Source: Thozetella sp. PMI_491 (taxonomy: Eukaryota > Ascomycota > Sordariomycetes > Chaetosphaeriales > Chaetosphaeriaceae). From it: a stretch of 64,000 nucleotides of DNA. The translations under genes and the position numbers were made by a program. The notes beneath the pieces are model-generated. The model was not told the origin of the DNA. It did no database searches and worked only from the letters and a program-made list of their open reading frames with translations. The stretch is from NCBI GenBank assembly GCA_021432635.1, contig MU270050.1, positions 558,001 to 622,000 on the forward strand, written 5' to 3'. Of this stretch, positions 24,067 to 36,572 are shown in pieces (positions within the stretch are counted from its first letter, which is position 1; the number at the start of each line of letters is the position of its first letter).

Positions 24067-26072
24067 ATGTACCATTCGTCTTGGATTCTTCTCGCGACTC
24101 TTAACTGCGTAGGGTATGTACATCCTCATAAAGCGCTGAAGCTTCTATAAAATGCGTATCTGATTGTTAATCTGGCCTAGATGGCACTATGGAGCTGTTG
24201 CGGCTGCATCTAACGCTTCTGGTACATTTGAGTGGCCCTCGTACCCTGCATTAACATATGCGTCACCAATGCCGCAGCTCAATGCGACCAAGACATATGC
24301 GCTGCCCTACGCCAGTTTGTCACATTTGTTTCCGAACCAAACAACAACGACCTGGGCCAGCATTGCGTCTCCAACAGATTCAACAGCACCATACGGAAAT
24401 ATTGCCTGGACGGCGCAATGGGGCCTTTTCGACAACATCTCTGCGCCCCCGTTTACTACCACGGTTTCTCCGACACAAATCGCCAGCTCAGAACTAATTA
24501 AGCCCACACCGCTCCCATTCCTAGAGGACTATGAGACACGTGGTCTTAAATTTCCAGAAGGTTTCCTATACGGCTTTGCCGGAGCCGCGCTACAGGTGGA
24601 AGGTGCGGTCAAGAATGAGGGTCGGGGACCGTCGCTGACCGAACGACTGCTACAGCCACGCTATGGTGAAATTCCCGGCGGCGGACCCCCAGACGTAACG
24701 AATTTGAATTATTATCTTTACAAGCAAGATATTGCAAGGCTTGCGGCTGTTGGCGTACAGACATATAGCTTCTCTATCTCTTGGAGCAGAATCTTACCGT
24801 TTGCGGTCCCCGGGTCTCCCGTCAATCAAGAGGCCATTGATCATTACAACGACTTGATCGACACTGTCTTGGACTACGGGATGACGCCAGTGGTTACGCT
24901 ACATCATTTTGATACCCCTATATATTTTCTCGGGTCCACCATTACGTCGTGGCAGTAAGTTCTCTAGCTCTGATGGCTCCACATATATGTACATATCTTG
25001 TGAGCTGATATGGCCTGCAGAGCCTATGACCACCCGGAGTTTGTTGATGCCTTCGTCAACTACGCCAAGATTGTTCTGAGGCACTTCGCCGACAGAGTTC
25101 CCTTTTGGGTGTCCTTCAACGAGCCCACTCTAGACGCCTCAAACGTCCAAAACTGGGCGTCATCGCACAATATTGTGATGGCACACTCTCGGGTTGTTCG
25201 ATGGTATAGGGAGGCAATCAATGGCACCGGGAAGTGGGGGATCAAAGCTGCCTTCGGTGCTGGTGGCTTCGCCCTGCCGCTTAATCCATCCAACCCGGAT
25301 GATGTCGCTGCCGCCGAGCGCTCGTTGGACTTTAATGTCAACTACATCTCAAATCCATTGGTTCTTGGGATTCAACCCCCGGAAACAGTTGTTTCGACTC
25401 TAAGGGATAAAGCCCCCATTTTCACTGAACAAGAATTAGCACAGGCTAAAGGAACTGTGGATTTCTACGGGATTGATTTGTACGCAGTATCCTATACCAC
25501 TTACGTGGAAGGCGGGTTGGAAGCATGCGTCGAAAACACCTCTCATCCTAGGTATCCTTGGTGCACCAACTCAATTATTAAGAGGGAAAACTGGCCGGTT
25601 GGGTCTCAAAGTTCCGGTGCACCGCTTGTGAGTGTTTTCCATAGTAGGCGCAGCGAGCGCGACGTCTCCAAACTAACTCAGCCACGCATAGATGATGTAC
25701 CAACATTTTCGCACGATTCTCAACTATTTCCATTTCAAATACCCCACTGAAATGGGTATTCTAGTCGGGGAGTTCGGCTTCCCCATCTTCGACGCAGCCG
25801 AGATGACGCTGGACAATTCAAGGACTGACTTATCACAGTCAACGTTCTACATGTCCACGATACGTGAGATGTTGAAGGCCATCAACCTGGACGGCGTCAA
25901 AATGTGCGGTGCAATTGGCTGGTCTTTTGTGGACAATTGGGAATGGGGCCAATATCATGATAAGTACGGCGTTCAAGCGTTCAACGCCACGACCTTGGAC
26001 CGCTTTTACAAGAGGGCTATATTTGACTTTGTAGACTTCTTTCGCAAACATTCTAGGGAGGTCGGATGCTAA
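24067..26072 (+). CDS. Secreted GH1 beta-glucosidase
   Basis: Four exons (24067-24113, 24181-24954, 25021-25627, 25692-26072) give about 602 residues. A signal peptide is encoded across the first intron. About 120 residues of N-terminal extension follow, rich in Ser/Thr and in N-glycosylation sequons. The GH1 barrel begins at FPEGFLYGFAGAALQVEGAVKNEGRGPS, the usual entry motif. The acid/base glutamate lies in WVSFNEPT and the nucleophile glutamate in MGILVGEFGF, a fungal variant of the common TENG motif. The substrate-binding segments SFSISWSRILPF, TLHHFDTP and GWSFVDNWEWGQYHDKYG are all present. It hydrolyses terminal beta-glucosides outside the cell, probably in plant-polymer use. All catalytic residues appear intact. 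Confidence 0.93.
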
Positions 26073-26795
26073 GACAAACAAAAATGGGTATGACTTGTGA
26101 AGAGACGCATGCGAGCTGTTCTGGAAGCAGAAGTTGGTCTTTATGTCAATTATTGCAAAATACACAAGTCTTGAACCTAACCTTCCTAAGACCAACTACG
26201 TGCGTTGTGGAGAAGGATACTCTCAAGTTACTGACCCCATGATATGGAGGATAGTTGATACAATTGTTGGTCGGGGGTTGTAGACCTTAGTAATTGCGAG
26301 CGACAGGCGGAAAGCAAAATTGGCATATGACTGCAGCATATTCAGGGAGATTGTGATGATTCTATTCTTGCCACGGAAGTCCAGGTACTTGGTAATATCT
26401 CTCTTTGATAACCGTAGCGAATAGCATTAGTAGTTAGAGAGTGCGCAAACTATCTCTGCTGATATAGCAGGTGCCTGGCGTGGCACGCGAGGCTCCGGGA
26501 GCCTGACAGGCTCTTTTGGAAATAGAGGTTGGCCGCCTTGCAGTTTCTTGTCCGGCTGCACTAGGCAGCAACGGAGACTAACCAAATCTTTGTTCGAGTC
26601 AGCTGCTTGGCTGTATTGGCATCCTCCTTCTGACTCAGCAGCTGAAGTCCTATAAATAGTGCACATAGAGTTCAGCGCATCCTCAGGTCCTCACAACTCC
26701 GCTAGCTGAGCCCCGTTCATACATAGAGCTAGCTGTCGCCCTTGCTTCCCCATCACCAGACCTCAGCGGAGACAAGCAGTGGACTTTCTGGAGCA
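26073..26795. other. Intergenic, no gene seen
   Basis: Spacer between the GH1 gene and the 2EXR-like gene. A GC-rich inverted repeat (gctccgggagc) near 26490-26502 is the only visible structure. Confidence 0.4.
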
Positions 26796-27497
26796 ATGAC
26801 TACCCTTCAGGTGTCCCTTCAATCCCAATCCCTACTTTTCCGTCTTCCGCGCGAATGTCGGGATATAATTTACCACCTCTATGCCGAAGGACTCTACTCT
26901 AATGACGAGTATTGGGATACCACAAAAAGACCGGAAGAGCAGTTCCTGCTCAAGCCATACGGAAATGACTTCCCGCCATTGTTGGAGACTTGCAAAAGGG
27001 TTTATCAGGAGGCTGGTCCCTTGGTGCTGAACACGGCTGCCCTCAAAATTAGCTATCATTTCAGCTTCCGCGTTTCCATCCGCGCCATTGGTGCCGGGAA
27101 TATGGATCTGAATCGCTTATGGAAACTCACTGTATTCGCCAGCGCGGGTGCTTTTGGCGAAAGCGACCTATACAGGTTCTTGAGGCTCATGGTCAACCTC
27201 GACAAGGACACTTCGTGGCACCAGCAGCTTGACAAGCGCTGGCCTGGCGGTGATCCGCCAGGAGCAAGAAACCTCAAACATCTCGTTATAGTGTGCTTAC
27301 CCATACCCACTTCGCCATTCAATCGGTATGATGAGAGGGAAGTGTTGGAATCACCGTATTCTAGAAAAGACCAGCGGTTGCACAAGTATCTAAGCCGGAT
27401 CCAATCCCTCGAGATCATCGAGCTTCGTGGAAAGCACCCAAAATCCTGGGCAGAAAATATACGTGCGCTGACTCGGGCACGCGTCATTGAAGCGTAG
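26796..27497 (+). CDS. 2EXR/DUF7730-type F-box-like protein
   Basis: A single-exon frame of about 233 codons from the ATG at 26796 (MTTLQVSLQ); an upstream in-frame ATG at 26742 would add 18 residues. The N-terminal LLFRLPRECRDIIYHLYAEGL stretch is the fungal F-box-like signature (leucine-proline-x-E-x-R-xx-I-Y) seen in the 2EXR and DUF7730 families. It is followed by PPLLETCKRVYQEAGPLVL, the usual second helix pair in which returning structures are compared. The rest is a leucine-rich globular region. Families of this kind are expanded in filamentous fungi and lack assigned functions; substrate-adaptor roles are assumed from the F-box similarity only. Confidence 0.8.
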   Translation: MTTLQVSLQSQSLLFRLPRECRDIIYHLYAEGLYSNDEYWDTTKRPEEQFLLKPYGNDFPPLLETCKRVYQEAGPLVLNTAALKISYHFSFRVSIRAIGAGNMDLNRLWKLTVFASAGAFGESDLYRFLRLMVNLDKDTSWHQQLDKRWPGGDPPGARNLKHLVIVCLPIPTSPFNRYDEREVLESPYSRKDQRLHKYLSRIQSLEIIELRGKHPKSWAENIRALTRARVIEA

Positions 27498-29882
27498 CAT
27501 TGGCAACACTCGTGGTGGACAGGGAATACGCCCGTCCTAGAATACAGAAATCTTGATAGGAGGTAGAGGCAGAAAGCCTCTGAGGGGGTATTTAGGTGTG
27601 CTACAATAGCAGATACAAAATAAATCCCCAACGAAGACGATCAGTTCCTGTCTTGAGCATGGAGAACTGGAGAGGTGCCTAGGCATGAACCTGATTACTC
27701 GTGAATCTTCGGACTAAGAACTAGCTATCCCCCGCGGCTTTGCGCTAAACTGTGGGCAATTCTACTTTCGAGCTGGTTTGACGGTAGAATAGAGAGGAGC
27801 GTTATAGCAGAGAGACCCTAGGGCTAGATGACGCGCAATTTCTCATTGTTGAGGGGGGGATATGGCCGTCGTGTACCAAGACTGGCTCCGCTGATGCAGA
27901 CGCAGACTAAGCCCACACTGTTGCCTCACATAGGGGAGGTGGTCTCGCTCTCTCTATCCACAAAACCCCCTCCTCTTCCCCCCTCAATTGCATCGGTCTT
28001 CGCGACTCACAGACCGCCTCACCACAGGGCCCGACAACTACATATGAGTGCTCACGTGCATCGGCACCTCGTCCCGGTGGCTCAGAGCAATGCGCACATG
28101 TGCAATACGGGTGCGTCCAAACGCAATAGAGCTACCTAATTCCTTAATGCTCTCCTGCTTGGCCTCCTTGAGAGCCTAAGTTTCAGTCTGCAAGGCCGCC
28201 CACCTTAGCTCACAGCCAGAGTTCTGACGGCTTTTATCGATGAGAATAGATCGAGGATTACCTATATCTTGACATCGGTTCAATTACTCCAGGCCGAAGC
28301 GGGCCTTCACAAAGCTTATGAAGCCATCATTCTGCCTTGGGCCATATCTCTTGGCTTCCTTTAAATTTCCCGGGTCCGGCTCTCATCAAGCCTTCCGTGT
28401 CATCACCGCCACCATTAATCCATGTGCCGCTTTCATGCCAAGGGGCATGCTTCGGCAACCACATCCGACCAAGACAATATAAACTATGTTCCCCTCCCCC
28501 CTGTTTCGGCATTATCACGTGTCTTTGACGTTCGCTGCTGCCCCTCCTGCCAACGCTGATTTGTCCCTCCGGCGCTTTAGAACCGAGCAAACGATTGAAA
28601 TAATCTTCCATTCTGCGACGTGGAACTTCAAGATGGGCCGTTTCTGACCTGGAAAGGCACCTGGAAGACAGAGATATCGCCTGGGCGCGCGAGATATACT
28701 ACAGTGCTACCGAGAGTATGGCGCAGGCCATGGTGTGCAATCCAGCCAGAGACCGACAGGCACGGCCCGGCTTGATGTCCCCTTCGCGAGGAGAACTTGT
28801 CAATGCATACTTAGGGCCCAATTGAGAAAATCCTGATCTTTAAGCGCATACCCAGAACTATCCGCACGCTGGCAGCCTTTTCAGCGACTTGATGGAATGG
28901 TCACATCTTCGAATTGTTTGGCTTGTATTATGGAAATTCAAGCTAGATGGTGCCCGTCGTTGCCAGGCTCTCCGCATGACACCGACCTCGAGTCAAAAGC
29001 GCTACCTTTAACCGCCACATAATGGCCCTCAGGTGCAGGGTTGAGCAAGTTTTTCATTGTCACCGCCTTCTGATATTCCCGGGAGTCGAAAAAGCAAAAC
29101 ATGACTGTTCTTAAAATAAACTAGCTCGGTACGCGTTCCGAACCGCGTCACCGCTACAACACACTAACCTCGCTCTCGGAGCGTCGTCGTGTTGGTCCAT
29201 CGAGCTGTCATATGGGTCGCGGTGATCCGAATAATTTCCGTAGGAGGCGAGAAAGGGGAGCCGGCCAGTCAGCTTCGGCCGGATAACTGGAGCAGCAAGT
29301 CTCAAGAATATCCGTTGCATTGATCCAAGCGTTGCCCAATCCACGATCCCCCCAATGGTTGGTCACCAGGCACCCACACTGGGAGAAATTTCCGAAGCGA
29401 GGCACTTTAAGTGCTCGAATCGCGGCAGTTTTTTGCAAGCCAATGCACGGATAGGGATCACCGCAGAGCACAAGGGAGATATTTGCCGACCACAAGGCAA
29501 TCACCTGAGAAGTTCACCACACACAAATATAGGCCTAGGCCTGTTTATTGACATATTGGGCTGCGATATCACCAGATAATCCCTGTAACGTAGGCGCAAG
29601 GCGATACGTAGGAGCCAGCGGCCGAACTGCCTCCTATTCGACGCCGGCGGCTGGAGACCCCGCAAATTTAATATGAGGAGAATAGATTGCCTCGCTTAAG
29701 CTGGATAGGGAGCTGGAAAACCGGCGTGGCGATTCTAGAAGCCCAGGGCTGATGGAAACGTATAAGAGAGTTACAGAGGCGTGGAAGCACACCTCGTTGC
29801 TTGGCATATTCGATCTTTGACAACACGCCCCCTTACGCCAGTTCCCAGTACTAGTACTGCTAAGCTCAGGCATTCCGTCGAG
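27498..29882. other. Long intergenic region, no gene seen
   Basis: About 2.4 kb with short, domain-free frames such as 27828-28139 and 29208-29504. No tandem repeat or RNA gene was recognised. The last 100 bp would be the promoter and 5' leader of the DUF1996 gene. Confidence 0.45.
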
Positions 29883-31042
29883 ATGAAGTCGCTTTCGAAA
29901 GCCCTCGCGCTCGCGCTCATCGCGCCCGCCCAAGCCGGCCTTCGCTTCCCCTGCTCGACTCTGACCATTCAGCGTCTCGATCCGGCTGTGCAGCCCGGCT
30001 CGAACCCGTCCGGCCATGTGCACCACATCGTCGGCGGTAATGCCTTCAACGTCACAATGACGGGTGATGTGGGTGAGCGCGCGACCTGCACTACGTGCCA
30101 GATGGCGGAGGACTTCTCCAACTACTGGACTGCGCACCTTTACTTTAAGCACTCGAACGGCACCTACCACCGCGTCATGCCGACTCCGGTCCAGCCGCTT
30201 TTGGGAGGTTCGAACGGTGCTCAGGGTGGCTTGACGGTGTACTATACTCAGTTTGACCTCAGCAAGGACAACCTCAAGCAGCAATACGTCCGGGCTTTCC
30301 CGCCGGTAATGTCCCCAGGTGCAGTCGCGGCGCCCAAGACTCTAACGCTTCGCAGGGATTCCGCATGACTGTGGGCAGCCCTTCTGCCACCTCCAAGGCG
30401 CATGCCGGCCTCAGCTATCAGTGCATGACCGGTGGCAGCAGAGGAACTATCACCAATAATATGCCCGATAAGCCGTGCTCTGGCGGTATCTTCACCACCC
30501 ACCACTTCCCCGCGTGAGTCGTCTCTCTGGTCACGTATCGCACCCAAGGAACCATACTAACGGATCGTCAGCTGCTGGAACGGCAAGGACCTCGACAGCC
30601 CGGACCACCAGGCGCACATGTACAACACCGTCAGCTCCGAGGGCTTCGTCAACGCCGGCGCGTGCCCGTCATCTCACCCCGTGCGTGTGCCGCAGGTCAC
30701 CTTTGAGACGACCTGGGACACTACAAAGTTCAACAGCTTGTGGAAGTCGGGCGACCCCAACCCGTTCGTGTGGAGCTATGAGGGGAGCGGCTTCGGCACG
30801 CACGCCGACTACATGTTCGGCTGGAAGGGAGACTCGCTCCAGCGCGCCATGAACAAGTCCGAGTGCTTCTACGATGGCTGCGGTTCCATCAAGAAGCAGG
30901 CCATGTCTGAGGCCAACAAGTGCACCGTTAAGGACATGGTTGGCGAGCAGACTGACGGCTGTACGTCCGAAACGCACCCTTACCCGCAAAACGGAATTAA
31001 TGCTAACTCGCTTTAGGGCTCACCGCGCTCCCTGGTCATTGA
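29883..31042 (+). CDS. Secreted DUF1996-domain protein
   Basis: Four exons (29883-30305, 30356-30513, 30572-30960, 31017-31042) give about 331 residues. A signal peptide (MKSLSKALALALIAPAQA) precedes the DUF1996 domain, whose hallmarks are visible: LTIQRLDPAVQPGSNPSGHVHHIVGGNAF near the start, TCTTCQMAEDFSNYWTAHLYF, and in the third exon the CWNGKDLDSPDHQAHM, GFVNAGACPSSHPVRVPQV and HADYMFGWKGDSLQRAM blocks. The His and Cys residues that mark the family are all present. DUF1996 proteins are extracellular fungal proteins, often joined to WSC domains, and their biochemical function is not settled. This copy has no WSC domain. The last exon adds only eight codons. Confidence 0.88.
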
Positions 31043-34000
31043 TAGAGAGTATACATCTGAGAAGGTCAAGTGGCACTGGAGCCAATGGCAGTTTTATCCC
31101 AAATGTGAAAGTAGAAGTCTTTCTGTTCGACCAGGAACTGTTAATGTTCAGCTCAGATTGTTGAGAAAGTACCTAAATATATCAAATATCTGCTAATATC
31201 GCCTCCACCGACGAGTGAAAACAAGCCTGGTAGTAATTCAGACCTCATGCGCCCGGATGCGCTGATGATTTTAGATTCTAGTTCGTTTGGTGGGATATGG
31301 TCCTCGGCGAGAAGCCGCATTTAACACACGCGAACCGGCCGGTGCTGCTTGGATAACAGTGCCCCATTAAGTGGTGCTAGTCGACCCACAGCACCCAACC
31401 TCTCGCTGAGGCTTGACAAGCTTCTAGTTCCATCGAGGCAATATTGCGGCTAGGAGGCGCGGGACTTTGGGCAGCAACCTCAACACTTTGAAGCGACAGT
31501 GCTAGAGTCTGGTCCAGCTACTTGGCTGATCACCCTGTTTGTCGAGCCGACTTGATGGGTTTTGGCCACACGCTTGTGTATCATAACGATGTGTCAGGTC
31601 GTCAAACAGGGCGGTGTAGTTGGAAACCAAGAATGTAGAACCCATTGTGAATACCACAATCCCACAAGGATACATTTCTGCTGCCCCTGTCCCAGAGTGG
31701 ACAGCAGCCGGTACGTTACCCCAGACAAGACCCAGTCTTCAACGAATGATCGTTTACGCGTTAACATGCGCAGAATAAACGGAGCCGGCGATGGGGCTAA
31801 TGCTTGCGTCCCAGCCGGTCGGGCTTACCCGAGCGTTCCGGGCTTTATCACGGCCCTGGATCGCTATCGGCGGGGTAGTGCCGGCATTCGCCATCACTAC
31901 CCTGCGGCCCGCACACACATAATAGACCCGGTCCTAACTCAAGGTTATCTGGGAACAACTACCGGGCCGCTGGACTGGCGCTAGCGTGCTCGACCGTGCA
32001 GATGCAGGACAGACACCAGTGCACGGCAAGGACGCGGATGGAACCTTGCTCTGCGAGAACGAGGGTGCTGGAACTGGAACTGACGCATCATCTCGACGTT
32101 GCGAGACAACACACCGAGCTAGGACAGCCTCGGCGGATCTGCGGGCAATCTGATTTGGGGGACGATCACCGGACTAAGGCGCCGGCCCGTAACAGGCGAC
32201 ATCAAACTTTCTGGCCAGCTGAGCGCCGAGTGAGACAGGAGTCTCGGCGTACAACACCGACGAGAGGACTTTTATTTGCTCTCCTAGTCAGGCGCCTGAG
32301 CACATGGCTGAGGATCCGTACTAGGTTCCACCAAGAGGACGTGGCCATCTTGGCCGTGCCTTGGGCCTTTGGGAACCATGCCAGCTCCACGGCGCCGTGC
32401 GTCGCTACTTTGGAGCCCCTCCGGAACAGAAGGATCCAACAAGAGACGAGGCTGTTCTTATCGCTCATATTACAGGAAGGGGGTGAGGTGTTTGATAACA
32501 CGCCAAGCCGGGTCTTACGCCTACCACCCAGACGGATACACTGGATGCTACCACGATACCAAGGCTTTTGGCGGCCGCGGTTGTACCCAAGCTACCACGT
32601 GGTGTCATTGCATAGATGGATACGCCAAGGCATTGTGGCCACTGGACCCGGTGGAAGGGAGCGCATGAATGAATACATGGGCCAGACCACCAGCTGAACC
32701 GAATCACCAGCAAGACAAAAACCATTGACTCTTGTGAGGGAGCAGGTGGTGGCTGGGAGGTGGAGGTGGACGAGAAGCGAGCAGGTGAGCTGGACGACCG
32801 CCGCCGCAGCTCAGCCGCCGAGCCTCGGCCGCGTCTGCCCAAATGGTCGAATTGCAGAATTTGACAAGGCCGCCCGAGTATGTCGTCCCAACTGCTTCGT
32901 ACGCCGATCCACTTTATCCACTTAAATTTTTTTTTCCTCTGTTGTTTTTTTATTTTGCGGTGGAAGCGCACGGGGTCACCTTCCTGAAGAGGCAATGAGG
33001 CGGGGAAAGTAGAAGTGGGAAATCGAGATGTCACTGGCTCGGGATTATTGGACCTGTCGGAGGGTGCATAGCACAAGCGACCGCAACCCGGCGAAAAGCG
33101 AACAAGAAAAGCGAGCGCACATGACAAGCAGCAGCTCGTTTTCCACCATGGCTTGATTGAGGACCGCGGTGAGGAAATACATTACTTATCTTGGGACACG
33201 CCCGAGCGGTTGCTCGGTAGCGAAGGTGGCAGGTAGGGGTAAGCGCGCCTCGGGAGGCCAACCGTGGCTTATCTGCACGGTGCGTTATCTATTCTCAAGG
33301 AGGAATAAAGCTCCAAGCGGTATGGTCCGGCGACGTTATCTTGTGCTACGTAGGCGCGGCGCTGCTGGGCACCACAGATCTAGGCGAACACGCGAGCCTC
33401 TTGAGCGCGCCAAGTCTGCGCATGGGCCAGTTCTGGGCCCTCCCTCCGATGATCTGGAGCTATCGTCCCTCGGCATGGAGCGCTTCGGTCGGTGGGGGGG
33501 GGGGGGAGCCAAAAGGCCAAGGGGGGGGGGAGGGGGGAAGACAGCTGCAACGTGCCCATTGGTAGGATCTACCGCTCGTATGTAATGCGACCACTCGGGA
33601 GGCGTAAACCGGCCATTAAACTTGCCACTAGCCAAAAAAATTTCCTTAACTTTTCTAGGTTCCTACCAGATCTGGGTACGCTCGCGCATTGGTTAGTCGC
33701 GGCTGGATTTGGCGGCTCAATGCCACCGAACAAGGGGGCCGAAAGCAGGGAACAAGAGCGAAGGAAGCCAGATAGGGAGAAGGAACTAAGCGACTGAAAT
33801 TTTTCTCGGTTCTCTGTTCCTTCCGCTGGCTCGATGGACAGCGCAGCACAAGCGACACAGCGTCGCACTTACAGTAGGTGTTCAACGCCCGAAAACGCGA
33901 GGAGACGCGGTGCGAAATGCTCATAGGGCGGCCGGGCCATGTGAGCTTTTACCCGCCTCAGATGAGATGGCAAGTGAGGGCCCGCACAGGTGGCCAATTG

Positions 34001-34621
34001 GTGGCCAGAGTTCGTCCTACAATCCGGGGTTGAAACATCTCACCGCAGCGGAGCTTTGGCTCACAGCCAATAGAGGCCGGGGCCAGTGGAACTTTGCGCC
34101 CATACCTAACCGATACTGATACCGACAAAGGCCCAGTTCGGCCTGGACATGGAGGATCGGCGGGGTCGAGTGGGTACGGAACTCCCGAGGGCCAGGGAGG
34201 TAGATACCGGTTGCCATACCCTATGCGGCAGGAGATGCTGCCACACTCCGATCCCAACGGCACCTAAGACGGTGAGCCAAGAGGCCTATCTAGGTCTCGC
34301 CACAGTTTTTTATTTTTTTTTTCGTTTATCGCACCGCAGACGTACTGCAAAAGACCCCTACCGGGACACCGCGGCTGGATGCACGCTCACGAGGGTCACA
34401 GCTCTAGCAGCGGCAGTGTGGGGAAGCTGTCTCTTAAGTATTTACGGGGCCCTCGCGATTCATGCCCCTCGGTCCCAGCGAGTCGTGCCGATCGTCTTTT
34501 GCTTTCTTGGGTTTGTTGTTCTGGGCTCCCCATGACTGTCTGAGTCGACAACTGCAACCGCCAAGCTTTCTTCCTCCCCGACGAAGAAGTCTCTCCCCCA
34601 CCCCAATTTCAACCATTGGCA
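31043..34621. other. Long intergenic region with G-rich tracts
   Basis: About 3.6 kb without a supportable gene. The 233-codon frame at 31996-32697 has no ATG-linked domain and an amino-acid make-up typical of noise in GC-rich DNA. G homopolymers lie at 33494-33537, and a T-rich tract near 32927-32954. The final part is the promoter of the nucleoside transporter. Confidence 0.45.
33494..33537 (+). repeat. G-homopolymer tracts
   Basis: Runs of 13, 10 and 6 guanines lie within 44 bases. This strand could fold into a G-quadruplex; it is also a region where sequencing length errors are likely. Confidence 0.9.
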
Positions 34622-36572
34622 ATGGCGGAACCGCGCCCGCAGTCCGCGACCAAGGAGGTCGAGCTCGCGCCCGAGGTCGAGTCTCAACCTAGCTCGGGAT
34701 ACCGTGGCGAGAAGGAGATCGCGGTGGCCGAGGATGGCTATCCGACCGATCGCAAGAGCTCCGGGCCCTCGAGCGTAGTGGGCGATGTCGCTGAGTCCGG
34801 GCAGCGCTCGCGCCGCGCCACGATTCTCAGGATTCTGTGGCCAGTGTTCCATCTTGTCACCTTCATGCTGTTCACAGGGTATGTGCCGACTGTCTTTGCC
34901 TGCCTCGGGTCGGCCGCTGACCAAGACACTGCAGCTGGTGGATTGCCGGTCTGATTCTGCATCGCTATGACCTGGGATGGCTCATCCCGTTCCTGCTGTG
35001 GCTCGCTATCACCTTCCGTCTTCTGACTCTGTACGTCCCGACGAAGTACATGACCAAACCCATTGTGATTATCTTCAACGCCGTGATCCGGGGGCCGGCC
35101 AGCAACATTCCCGAGAAGTGGAGGCTTCCCCTCGGCGCCGCTGGCGCCTGGGCCGTCATCGCCGTCGCCACCTTCGCGACGCCCGATTCGGCGGGCAACA
35201 GCAGGACCGACCGTGTCGTGAGCTTTTTCGGCTTGCACATCTTCCTGTTCATCTTCTACATCACCTCTGCCAACCGCTCCATCATTAACTGGCAGGCCGT
35301 CATTGTCGGCATGCTGGCCCAGTTCATTCTGGGTCTTTTTGTGCTGCGCACCAAGGCGGGTGTAAGTAGTCTTGTCCCCCTTTCCCCCACGTCCCGCACG
35401 GATAGGTTGCTGATTTCGGGGGCGGCTAGACCGACATCTTCTCCTTCATCGCTTTCCTGGCCAAGAGCCTGCTCGGATACTCGAAGAACGGTACTTCGTT
35501 CCTCACGGATGCCGACACGGCCGATCTCCCGTGGTTCTTCATCTCGGTCGTGCCGCCCATCATCTTCTTCGTGGCCTTCATTGCCCTCATCAGCTACTAC
35601 GGATTCCTGCAGTGGGCTGTGCGCAAGTTCGCCGCCGTCTTCTTCCACACCATGAAGATCTCCGGTGCCGAGGCTGTTGTCGCTGCCGCTTCGCCTTTCA
35701 TCGGCCAGGGCGAGTCGGTCATGTTCATCCGGCCTTACATCCCCTACCTGACCAGGGCCGAGATCCACCAGGTCATGACCTCGGGTTTCGCCACCATCGC
35801 CGGTAGTGTGCTGTACGTGTACCTGTCGATGGGTATCAGCCCCTCGGCCATCATCTCGTCCTGCGTCATGAGCATCCCCGGCTCCATTGCCATCTCCAAG
35901 ATGCGGTATCCCGAGACCGAGGAGACCCTGACCTCCAAGTCCGTCTCGATCCCGGAGGACGACAGCGACGACCGCCCGAAGAACGGACTGGATGCGTTTG
36001 CCAAGGGTTCCTGGCTCGGTCTCAAGATCGCCGGTATGGTGTGCGCTGGTGTGCTCTGCATTCTGTCCCTGCTTGGTCTGGTCGATGGCCTTCTCGAGTG
36101 GTGGGGCAAGTACCTCAACATCAACGACCCGGTTCTCAGCGTGGAGCTGGTCAGCGGCTACATCTTCTACCCTGTTTCCTTCCTACTCGGAGTCCCGCGC
36201 AACGAGGAACTGCTGAAGGTTGCTCAGCTCATTGGCATCAAGGTCATCGCGAACGAGTTCGTCGCTGTAAGTTTTGCTTAACCTGCCCCTCGTGGCTTAT
36301 GAAATACTAACCCGCCCTAGTACGACGCTCTCACTTCCGACCCTCAGTACACCGACCTCTCTCCTCGGGCCCGCATCATCGCCACCTATGCGCTCTGCGG
36401 ATTTGGCAACATCTCGTCCCTTGGTATCCAGATTGGTGTCTTGTCCCAGCTGGCTCCTGGAAGGAGTGGTGACGTGTCGAGGCTTGCCGTTTCGGCCCTC
36501 ATGGCTGGTGTGATGGCGACCCTCACCAGTGCTAGCATCGCTGGTATGCTTGCAGTCGATTCGGTTGTGTAA
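34622..36572 (+). CDS. Concentrative nucleoside transporter (CNT family)
   Basis: Four exons (34622-34878, 34935-35361, 35430-36266, 36321-36572) give about 590 residues. A polar N-terminus of about 70 residues precedes 10 or more membrane helices. CNT landmarks are seen. They include an FIGQGESVMFIRPYIPYLTRAEIHQVMTSGFATIAGSVL region (helix with G-Q-x-E and the MTSGFATIAGS motif), SIPGSIAISKMRYPE, and the C-terminal KVIANEFVAYDAL and ARIIATYALCGFGNISSLGIQIG segments. These glutamate/asparagine motifs bind the nucleoside and coupling ion. It should import nucleosides with protons or sodium across the plasma membrane. Substrate choice (purine or pyrimidine) cannot be read. It lies just outside the RiPP cluster, and I see no reason to include it. 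Confidence 0.93.

Noticed and set aside
31996-32697. A 233-codon plus-strand frame
   Set aside because: It has no ATG-linked domain, very high Arg/Thr content, and overlapping frames of similar size on both strands, as expected by chance in GC-rich DNA.
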